A stretch of DNA of 47,321 nucleotides from an uncultured Erysipelotrichaceae bacterium (GTDB lineage: Bacteria; Bacillota_I; Bacilli_A; RF39; UBA660). The stretch is taken from positions 1 through 47,321 of the forward strand of contig CACZST010000012.1 of NCBI GenBank assembly GCA_902783895.1, in the 5' to 3' direction. Numbering within the stretch: position 1 is the stretch's first letter; each line of letters opens with the position of its first letter. Of this stretch, positions 40,123-47,321 are shown one piece after another. A model generated the notes under the pieces. That model did no database searches. It was not told where the DNA came from and was given only the letters and a program-made list of their open reading frames with translations. The translations under genes and the position numbers were made by a program.

Positions 40123-40160
40123 TTGTATAAGAAGTACATTCAGGCAATATTTTTATACAA
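40123..40160. repeat. inverted repeat enclosing a reversed GTACATTCAG motif
   Basis: Arms TTGTATAA (40123-40130) and TTATACAA (40153-40160) are perfect, with a 22-nt interior that contains GTACATTCAGGCA. The right arm contains the stop codon of the upstream gene. No T tract follows, so it is more likely a regulatory site or weak hairpin. Confidence 0.5.
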
Positions 40161-41496
40161 GAAATTTAGTGATAGTAAATACTAGAAGTCCTGTCATTAC
40201 TCCGCTTAAGAAAGTTAAGAAAAGAGGATCTGTGAAAGCATTTTGAATTTTATTATTCATTGTTAGTGTTTTTACTTTTGGTTTAGAAAGCACTTGCTTG
40301 TTTTCATATTCTTCATTTTCTAAATTATTTTCATATTCTACGTTTTCTAAATTGTTTTCATTTATTTTCTCATTTTCTAATTCATCACTTTCAATTGAAG
40401 TTAAAAGATTATAACATTCTTTAGTATCATCATCTAAGTTATTATAGTTTTCGCTTTTACCATATTCTTTTAGTATTTCAATTTGTTCATTTGTAAGTTT
40501 ATTATTTTGTGTATAATTTACAAATATTTCTTTTATTTGATTATTTTTAACTTGATTATCTAATTCTTCTTTTAATAAATTATCTTCATTTAAGTTTTGA
40601 TTAGATATTGTTTTAGTATTATCAATTTGTTTTTCTTCGCCAAATGTAATATTCATTTTACCTGTTTCATCTTTATTTATTACAATTGGTTGCCAACCAT
40701 TTCCTAAATTTACAAGCATCATTTTACCTGAAATGCTATTATCTACTGGTTTTATTCCATAGATGTTTTGAATATTATATTTATTTTTTAGGTAATTAGC
40801 GATTTCGTTAACATTTGAATCAGCTTTGTCTAAGGAAATAGTTTCATTTTGGGTTAATTCGGTTGTTTTGATGGTATCTAAAGCGTTTTTTACACCATTA
40901 TTAACACTTTCTTTGTTATTTAAATCTTCGGGCTTCATTTCGGCTAAAATACGGTCATAAATGCTTTCATTTGGATTTGTATTAGTAATTGTGTGTGGAA
41001 TTCCGTCTTTTATAAATGTAATGATTGAAGATGAAGGATTTATTTCATATTCAGTTATGCCATTTTCTTTGAATAGTTTGTTTAAATCCATCTCTGCTTT
41101 TTGAGTTACACTATCTTTTCTTTTTTCTTTTACTTTGAAAAATTCTTCAAAGGCTTTTTCAAGTTCATTTAATGAAAGTGAAAATTCTTTTAAATTAGTA
41201 AAATCGAATTTATTATTTTTAGATATCAATGGTGTTTCTAGGTCTTTTAGTTTACTTTTAAAATCATCTTCAACATCATAAATGGAATTATATTTTCCCT
41301 TTTTAATATCTTCAATCATTTCTTCTTTGATTATATCAACAATCGCATCTGCACTTTGTTTTTTTAATTCATCAGTAGCAAAGTTTGGATCAATTTCTTG
41401 AGGCATTCCGTTTTTCATTTTGATGACATTTACTAAATTGTTTTCTAATATTACAAAGTAACGATTATCATTTATAGTAATTAGTTTTTGTTTCAT
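40153..41496 (-). CDS. tail-anchored protein of unknown function downstream of smc
   Basis: A 447-residue, mostly hydrophilic protein rich in N, E and K, with one C-terminal membrane helix (FLTFLSGVMTGLLVFTITKF) and almost no residues after it, so it is tail-anchored with its bulk in the cytoplasm. I do not recognise a family. A short internal repeat ENNLENVEYE/ENNLENEEYE occurs near residues 385-405. AGGAG is 6 nt before the ATG, 14 bp after the smc stop, so it is co-transcribed with smc. A role in linking chromosome organisation to the membrane is an attractive guess with no direct support. Confidence 0.72.
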   Translation of the reverse strand: MKQKLITINDNRYFVILENNLVNVIKMKNGMPQEIDPNFATDELKKQSADAIVDIIKEEMIEDIKKGKYNSIYDVEDDFKSKLKDLETPLISKNNKFDFTNLKEFSLSLNELEKAFEEFFKVKEKRKDSVTQKAEMDLNKLFKENGITEYEINPSSSIITFIKDGIPHTITNTNPNESIYDRILAEMKPEDLNNKESVNNGVKNALDTIKTTELTQNETISLDKADSNVNEIANYLKNKYNIQNIYGIKPVDNSISGKMMLVNLGNGWQPIVINKDETGKMNITFGEEKQIDNTKTISNQNLNEDNLLKEELDNQVKNNQIKEIFVNYTQNNKLTNEQIEILKEYGKSENYNNLDDDTKECYNLLTSIESDELENEKINENNLENVEYENNLENEEYENKQVLSKPKVKTLTMNNKIQNAFTDPLFLTFLSGVMTGLLVFTITKFLV

Positions 41497-41510
41497 ATTA
41501 CTTCTCCTTT

Positions 41511-44447
41511 TTATAAATCTTCTAATCTAACACTTACTAGTTTGCTTACACCAGATTCTTGCATGGTTATTCCATATAAGATATCAGCATATTCCATTGT
41601 TTTCTTTTTATGGGTTATTATAATAAATTCTGATTTTGATTTTAATTTTGTTAGGTATTTTCCAAATGTATCAACATTTGCTTCATCTAAGGCGGCTTCT
41701 ACTTCATCTAAAATACAGAATGGTGCTTTTTTAGTTTGAATAATTGCGAATAATAAACTAATAGCAGTAAGAGTTTTTTCGCCTCCGGAAAGAAGTGATA
41801 TACTACTTAATTTTTTACCTGGTGGGCTTGCGATAATTTCAATTCCGGTTTCAAGCATATTATCAGGATCTGTTAGCTTTAAGGTTGCTTTACCACCTTT
41901 GAATAATTCTTTAAATGTTTCGGAAAAACTTTTACTTATTTTTTCAAAGCTTTCTTTTAACTCTTTAATCATTATTTTATCCATTGTTTGGATTATTTCA
42001 AGTAAAGTATCTTCAGCTTCGGTTAAGTCTGAAAGTTGTTTACTTAAAAATTCATATTTACTACTTACTTCTTCGTATTCATCAGGGGCAGTTAGGTTAA
42101 CTGGTCCGATATCTGATATTTCTTTTTTTAATTTTTTAACTATTTCTCTAGCATTTTCAGATTCGATATCTAACTTATAATTTTCTTTAGCTTTTTCATA
42201 AGTCATATGGTAATTTTCAGTTAAATTATTAAGTAAATTATCTAATTTTACATCCATTCTTCCTGATTTGATTTCTAAATCTTTTAATTCGTTTGTCTTA
42301 GATGAATAAATACTGTTTTCTTTTTTAATTGAAAGTTCATATTCTTCTAAAGCTTCATTTAAATTTTGTTTTTCTTTTATAAAATTATCAAGTTCCTTTG
42401 ATACTTCATTTTTCATTTTTAAAGCAGCATAATATTTTTCAAGGATTTCTTCTTCTTCTTTAGAAAGAGTTCCTTTTTCTAAATTAGATGTACCTTTTAT
42501 ATTATTTTTAACTTTTTCTAATGATTCTTTTATTTCTTTTCTTTGAATATTTAAACTTTCTAAACTATCTTGTTTAAGCATTTTATCTTTACTTAATAAA
42601 TATGTTTTATCTTCAAGTGATTTTAATTCATAATCTACTTCATTTATTTTGTTTTCTATTTCTTTAGTTTGATTTATTAATTTTTTTTCATTTTGTAAAA
42701 GATTTTCAAGTTCATATTTATCAGCGATTACGTTTTTAGGTTTATTTTGTTTACCACCAGTCATTGAACCACCAATATTAATTGTGTCACCATCTAATGT
42801 TACAATACGATATTTGTGGTTTATTTTTTTAGATATTTTTACTCCAAGATCTAGGTCTTTGGTTATTATAATTGTACCTAATTGGTTTAAAACAATATTT
42901 TGGTAAATTTTATCATATTTAACTAGGTTACTAGCAACATCTATAAAACCAGGTTCGTTTTTTAATTTTTTTATTGTCTCTTCATCTATTTGTTTTGATT
43001 TAATTATATTTAAAGGGAAAAATGTTGCTCGGCCGATTGTTTTTAAGTAGTTAATAGCTTCTTTAGCGTTTTCTTCGGTATCAACGATAATATTATTAGC
43101 ACTATAACCTAAAGCTGATGAAATAGCTAGATTATATTCTTCATTTGTTTCAATTATATTTCCTAAAGCATTGTGAATACCTCTTAATTTAGGATTATTT
43201 AAAATACTTTTAACAGCTGTAGGGAGATTCCCTCCATTTTCAATACTGTTTTGCAGGTATTCTTTTTGAATTTCTAAGTTTTGTTTAGTTCTAATAATTT
43301 CAGTTAATTTTCTTTCCAATTGATTTTTATTTCTTTTTTCATTATCTAAGTTTTTATTTTCTTTTTCAAGTCTTTCATCTAGTTTTTGAATATCATTTTT
43401 AATGTTATCGATATCTAATGAAATGTCTTGAAGTTTGTTATTTAAAGAAAGTTCATTTTGCTTTAGATTTAATATATTATCATGTATTTTAGAACTATCA
43501 ACTTCATATTTTTTTCTTTCAGCAATTATTTCTTTTTGACCATCTAATTTTTGAGCTAGAGATGTTAGTTCAAGTAATTTATTTTGAAATACCCTTATTT
43601 GTTCATCTAAATCAGTTATTTGAGTTTTATATTTTTCTATTTTAGCTTCACCAATAGAATTATTTGAAGTTATAGAAAGTAATTCATTTTTTAATTTTTC
43701 AATCTCATCTTTATTGTTTTGATATTCAAAATTAATACGAGTAATATCTTCAGTTATTAATGCGATTTCAATATTTTCAAGTTCACTTTTAGCTTGTTTA
43801 TATTTTAAAGCTTTTTCTTTAGCTTCTTTTAAAGGATTTAGTCTTTCTTCGGTTTCTTTTATAATATCATTAACTCTTGCTTTATTTTCATGAGTTTTAT
43901 CTAGTTTTTTAATTGCTTCTTCTTTTCTTCTTTTATATTTTAAAACACCAGCTGCTTCTTCAAATATGGTTCTTCTATCTAATGGTTTACTGGAAATAAT
44001 TTCTTCTATTTTACCTTGGGAAATTATATTAAAACTTTCTTTAGCAATTCCACTATCTAATAAGAAGTTTGTAACATCTTTTAATCTTACTCTTTCACCA
44101 TTTAAGAAATATTCATTAGTACCGTCTCTATAAACTCTTCTTTTTATTTCAACTTCATCATAATCTAATGGTAGATATTTATCAGTATTATCAAAGACTA
44201 AAGCAACAGAAGCAACATTCATTGGATTTCTTGATTTACTACCTGAGAAAATAACATCGGCCATTGAACCGTCACCACGAAGTGATTTTACTGATTGTTC
44301 ACCAAGAACCCATCTAACAGCATCGACGACATTACTCTTACCTGAACCGTTTGGTCCAACTATACCATTTATTCCTTCTTTAAATTCTAGATTTGTTTTA
44401 TCTGCGAATGATTTAAAACCATGAGCTTTTATTTGTTTTAAGTACAT
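41511..44447 (-). CDS. smc: chromosome segregation protein SMC, short-arm form
   Basis: SMC, with ScpA and ScpB, compacts and separates chromosomes. The 978-residue protein has Walker A GPNGSGKS (31-38), a coiled-coil arm (about 165-405), the hinge (about 408-565, with GGSMTGG), a second arm (about 570-815) and the C-terminal head with LLSGGEKTLTA and Walker B CILDEVEAALDE. Typical Bacilli SMC is about 1180 residues; the heads and hinge are complete, so the arms are each about 80-100 residues shorter, as in Mollicutes. GGTGAT is 3 nt before the ATG. It has a clear promoter and is followed by the tail-anchored gene. The usual rnc and ftsY neighbours are absent. Confidence 0.96.
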   Translation of the reverse strand: MYLKQIKAHGFKSFADKTNLEFKEGINGIVGPNGSGKSNVVDAVRWVLGEQSVKSLRGDGSMADVIFSGSKSRNPMNVASVALVFDNTDKYLPLDYDEVEIKRRVYRDGTNEYFLNGERVRLKDVTNFLLDSGIAKESFNIISQGKIEEIISSKPLDRRTIFEEAAGVLKYKRRKEEAIKKLDKTHENKARVNDIIKETEERLNPLKEAKEKALKYKQAKSELENIEIALITEDITRINFEYQNNKDEIEKLKNELLSITSNNSIGEAKIEKYKTQITDLDEQIRVFQNKLLELTSLAQKLDGQKEIIAERKKYEVDSSKIHDNILNLKQNELSLNNKLQDISLDIDNIKNDIQKLDERLEKENKNLDNEKRNKNQLERKLTEIIRTKQNLEIQKEYLQNSIENGGNLPTAVKSILNNPKLRGIHNALGNIIETNEEYNLAISSALGYSANNIIVDTEENAKEAINYLKTIGRATFFPLNIIKSKQIDEETIKKLKNEPGFIDVASNLVKYDKIYQNIVLNQLGTIIITKDLDLGVKISKKINHKYRIVTLDGDTINIGGSMTGGKQNKPKNVIADKYELENLLQNEKKLINQTKEIENKINEVDYELKSLEDKTYLLSKDKMLKQDSLESLNIQRKEIKESLEKVKNNIKGTSNLEKGTLSKEEEEILEKYYAALKMKNEVSKELDNFIKEKQNLNEALEEYELSIKKENSIYSSKTNELKDLEIKSGRMDVKLDNLLNNLTENYHMTYEKAKENYKLDIESENAREIVKKLKKEISDIGPVNLTAPDEYEEVSSKYEFLSKQLSDLTEAEDTLLEIIQTMDKIMIKELKESFEKISKSFSETFKELFKGGKATLKLTDPDNMLETGIEIIASPPGKKLSSISLLSGGEKTLTAISLLFAIIQTKKAPFCILDEVEAALDEANVDTFGKYLTKLKSKSEFIIITHKKKTMEYADILYGITMQESGVSKLVSVRLEDL

Positions 44448-44472
44448 CTTATCACCTTATCTACTATAAATA

Positions 44473-44501
44473 ATTATACCTTATTATTACACTTTTAACA
44501 A
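44473..44501 (-). promoter_or_regulatory. sigma-A promoter of smc
   Basis: TTGTTA (44496-44501), a 17-bp spacer and TATAAT (44473-44478). Confidence 0.72.
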
Positions 44502-44610
44502 TAATATATATAAGAAAAAAATTAACTTTTATAGGCTAATTTATTATAGTTTATTAGGTAATATTTATCTTTCATAATTTATTTAAGAATAATATGTTTT
44601 ATTTTAGCAA

Positions 44611-44637
44611 GAAAAAAGAACTAATCCATTAGTTCTT
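44611..44637 (-). terminator. rpoC terminator
   Basis: A 9-bp stem AAGAACTAA/TTAGTTCTT with a 4-nt loop contains the rpoC stop codon. TTTTTT follows on the minus strand. Confidence 0.82.
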
Positions 44638-47321
44638 GTTCTAGAGCTTCTAAAGGTTCATCGTTTAGAAGTTCGTTTTCTAAAGTGTAACTTGCATTAC
44701 GATATTCTTTAGCACCAGTTCCAGCTGGTATTAATTTACCAATAATAACGTTTTCTTTTAGACCTTCTAAGTGATCTACTTTACCTTTGACAGCAGCGTC
44801 AGTTAAGATACGAGTTGTTTCTTGGAATGATGCAGCTGATAGGAATGAATCAGTTTCAAGTGATGCTTTTGTAATACCAAGTAATACTGGTTTACCAGTT
44901 GAAGGACGTTTACCTTCAAGGATAAGTTTTTTGTTTTCTTTTGTGAAATCATTAATACTTATCATTGTTCCTGGTAAGAAATAAGAATCACCTGAATCTA
45001 CAATCTTAATCTTAGAAATCATACGTTTTGCCATAATTTCAACGTGTTTATCAGAAATATCAACACCTTGAGAACGGTAAACTTTTTGAATTTCAAATAA
45101 GATATATTCTTGAACAGTTATTGGATCTGTTACTACTAATAATTCTTTAGGGTTGATAGGTCCAGCAGTAAGTCTTTCTCCGGCTTTAACTTCTTGACCT
45201 TGTTCAACTACAAGTTTAGCACCATAGTTTGTTACATGTTCACGAGTTTCAACATCATTTGTGACAGAAATTTTAAATGTTCCACCATCTTCAACAATTT
45301 TAGAAACTACACCATTAATTTCAGAAATTGTAGATTTACCTTTAGGGTTACGAGCTTCGAAGATTTCAGTAACACGAGGAAGACCTTGTGTGATATCGTC
45401 TCCACCGGCAACTCCACCCGTGTTGAAGTTACGCATGGTTAATTGGGTACCTGGTTCACCGATTGATTGAGCGGCCATGATACCAACTGCTTCACCAATT
45501 TCAACTTCAGCACCTGTTGCTAAGTTACGTCCATAACATTTTAGACAAACACCATGGTCAACTTTACATGTAAGAACGCTTCTAATTGGAACTTTAGTTA
45601 TTCCTTCTTTAGTTATTTGTTCAGCAATTCTTTCAGTAATATATGTATCTTTTGGCACTAGAACATCTTTAGTACCTGGTTTTAAAATATTTTTACTTGT
45701 GTATCTTCCAACGATACGATCTTCTAATGATTCTATTAATGTACCATCAGTGTTTAAGAATGCTTCGCAAACAATACCTTGGTCAGTTCCACAGTCATTA
45801 GTTTTAACGATAACATCTTGAACAACATCAACTAAACGACGAGTTAAATATCCTGCATCGGCAGTTTTTAAGGCAGTATCAACGGCACCTTTACGAGTCC
45901 CATGGGTAGATGTGAAGAATTCAGATACTGTAACACCTTCACTTAATGATGAAGTGATTGGAATTTCAACATAATCACCATTAGGTTTACTAACGATACC
46001 ACGCATACCTGCAAGCTGTCCATATTGATCAATAGAACCACGAGCTTTAGAATTAATCATCATTGATATTGATGAATTTGGATGCTCTTTAAGTTGATTG
46101 TTTAAATCATCATATATTTGGTCTTTAGCATTAAACCAAGTTTGGATAACGTTTTCATAACGTTCTTGATCAGTTATTAAACCACGTCTAAATTGTTTAT
46201 TGATTGTGTCAACTTTATTTTGAGCTTTATTAATAACATCTTTTTTAATTGCACTTTCTTCAATATCATCAATTGAAATACTAACACCTGATAATGTTGA
46301 GTATTTGAAACCTAGGTTTTTAATAGCATCAAGCATTAATGATGTTTCAGTTGTATGATATCTCTTATAAATTTGAGCAATTAATTTACCAATAACACTT
46401 TTGTTAAATGGATCTACTATTTCTTTTTTCTCAATTGCTTCTTTGATGTTTACACCTTTATCAATAAAGTGAATAGCTGGGGTTGATTTTGTAGCATTTT
46501 CACTACTTCCATCATTAACATATTGGAATGTATCTGGGAAAACATCATTGAATATTAATTTTCCTGGAGTTGTAACTAAATATTTATCTAGGTATTTGTC
46601 TGGGAAAATTTTATGTTTAAATGATCTAACTGGCAGTGCGATACGTGCATGCATATCAACTTCTTCTCTTTGGAAGGCCATGATTACATCATCACTATTT
46701 CTAAATACTCTTCCTTCACCTTTGGCACCTGGTTTTTCCATTGATAAATAGAAGTTACCAAGGACCATATCCTGTCTTGGGGTAACGATTGGAGAACCGT
46801 CTTTTGGTGAAAGGATATTATTTGAGGCAAGCATTAATAATCTTGCTTCTGTTTGAGCTTCTTTACTGATTGGAACGTGAATGGCCATTTGGTCACCATC
46901 GAAGTCAGCATTGAAACCTTCACAAACTAATGGGTGGATTCTAATAGCTTTTCCATCAACTAATTTTGGTTCAAATGCTTGAATACCTAAACGGTGAAGT
47001 GTTGGCGCACGGTTAAGCATTACTGGGTGTTCTTTGATTTTTTCTTCAACAACATCCCAAATACGTTCATCTTGATTTTCAATCATTCTTTTAGCAGCTT
47101 TAATATTTGAAGCTATTTCTTTAGAAACTAAACCATTAATAACATGTGGTTTAAATAATTCTAGAGCCATCTCTTTTGGTATACCACATTCGTGCATTTT
47201 AAGTGATGGTCCAACAACGATAACTGAACGACCTGAATAGTCAACACGTTTACCAAGTAAGTTTTGACGGAAACGTCCTTGTTTACCTTTAAGCATACTA
47301 GATAATGATTTTAAAGGTCTA
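44621..47321 (-). CDS. rpoC: RNA polymerase subunit beta' (3' part)
   Basis: The C-terminal ~900 residues of beta'; the reading frame runs off the right edge of the window without a start (residues RPLKSLSS precede MLKGKQGRF). The catalytic Mg motif NADFDGDQ is present, as are the bridge-helix and trigger-loop region (GFTVSEFF-like [17 protein letters not shown] and [10 protein letters not shown]) and the second zinc site (CGTDQG, then [13 protein letters not shown]). It ends in a terminator and is followed by smc on the same strand; the usual rpsL-rpsG-fusA genes do not follow. Confidence 0.98.
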   Translation of the reverse strand, partial: RPLKSLSSMLKGKQGRFRQNLLGKRVDYSGRSVIVVGPSLKMHECGIPKEMALELFKPHVINGLVSKEIASNIKAAKRMIENQDERIWDVVEEKIKEHPVMLNRAPTLHRLGIQAFEPKLVDGKAIRIHPLVCEGFNADFDGDQMAIHVPISKEAQTEARLLMLASNNILSPKDGSPIVTPRQDMVLGNFYLSMEKPGAKGEGRVFRNSDDVIMAFQREEVDMHARIALPVRSFKHKIFPDKYLDKYLVTTPGKLIFNDVFPDTFQYVNDGSSENATKSTPAIHFIDKGVNIKEAIEKKEIVDPFNKSVIGKLIAQIYKRYHTTETSLMLDAIKNLGFKYSTLSGVSISIDDIEESAIKKDVINKAQNKVDTINKQFRRGLITDQERYENVIQTWFNAKDQIYDDLNNQLKEHPNSSISMMINSKARGSIDQYGQLAGMRGIVSKPNGDYVEIPITSSLSEGVTVSEFFTSTHGTRKGAVDTALKTADAGYLTRRLVDVVQDVIVKTNDCGTDQGIVCEAFLNTDGTLIESLEDRIVGRYTSKNILKPGTKDVLVPKDTYITERIAEQITKEGITKVPIRSVLTCKVDHGVCLKCYGRNLATGAEVEIGEAVGIMAAQSIGEPGTQLTMRNFNTGGVAGGDDITQGLPRVTEIFEARNPKGKSTISEINGVVSKIVEDGGTFKISVTNDVETREHVTNYGAKLVVEQGQEVKAGERLTAGPINPKELLVVTDPITVQEYILFEIQKVYRSQGVDISDKHVEIMAKRMISKIKIVDSGDSYFLPGTMISINDFTKENKKLILEGKRPSTGKPVLLGITKASLETDSFLSAASFQETTRILTDAAVKGKVDHLEGLKENVIIGKLIPAGTGAKEYRNASYTLENELLNDEPLEALEQELMD

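Noticed and set aside
1-47321. Mycoplasma-type code with TGA as Trp
   Set aside because: Trp is written TGG throughout and several genes end cleanly at TGA next to terminators.

Overview
The window is a 47.3 kb piece of a very AT-rich, gene-dense bacterial chromosome. Standard Bacilli-type housekeeping genes use TGG for Trp and TGA as a genuine stop (spoIIM, trpS, ftsW and others), so the code is table 11 and not the mycoplasma code. Ribosome binding sites are strong (AGGAGG or GGTGAT). Sporulation genes (spoIVB, spoIIM, a YqfQ/VrrA-like gene, a YjcZ-like micro-gene), LtaS/OpgB-like and CE4 cell-wall enzymes, a Listeria Prli42-like micro-protein and a short, Mollicutes-sized SMC all point to a low-GC, Gram-positive, spore-forming Bacilli lineage, perhaps an uncultured gut clade near Erysipelotrichales/RF39. 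The lineage is inference; no rRNA is present. I saw no tRNA, CRISPR array, transposase or prophage.

Layout. 1-3.2 kb: mnmA, a small membrane protein and a phosphoglycerol-transferase-like enzyme in one operon. 3.2-6.0 kb: spoIVB, a prli42-like gene, spoIIM and an HTH regulator. 6.0-6.7 kb: 0.7 kb of non-coding DNA with a 20-bp tandem repeat and nested inverted repeats. 6.7-12.9 kb: a ZIP metal transporter, XerC/D recombinase, rarA, holA and a two-component system. 12.9-16.7 kb: a small unknown gene with a consensus promoter and operator-like palindrome, an HExxH protein and two polysaccharide deacetylases. 16.8-19.4 kb: prepilin peptidase and a PilC/ComGB-like gene, then the YqfQ-like gene. 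19.4-22.7 kb: the dnaG-rpoD-trmK operon. 22.8-27.7 kb: a DUF6512-like membrane protein, an unknown, comEA-comEC and ftsW. 27.8-31.2 kb: yjcZ-like, then trpS, an unknown, a Nudix gene and an FkbM methyltransferase. 31.3-35.7 kb: def, an arylsulfotransferase-like protein, a small unknown between two identical terminators, and an ABC-F ATPase. 35.8-41.5 kb: a zinc-ribbon/DUF5684 membrane protein, an APH-kinase / alpha-beta hydrolase / CYTH operon, an HD phosphohydrolase and a tail-anchored unknown. 41.5-47.3 kb: smc and the 3' part of rpoC.

How they work together. Replication and transcription (dnaG, rpoD, rpoC, holA, rarA, smc, xerC/D), DNA uptake (comEA, comEC, pilD, pilC), the envelope (ftsW, deacetylases, phosphoglycerol transferase) and sporulation are interleaved as short operons with tight intrinsic terminators; in about nine genes the stop codon lies in or at the edge of the terminator hairpin. 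The most novel signal is regulatory. The promoters of the CYTH operon and of the zinc-ribbon gene carry paired direct repeats (consensus rTACATTCAGACA) at the same distance from near-identical extended -10 boxes, and a reversed copy lies before the HD gene. This suggests an undescribed co-regulated set of genes.
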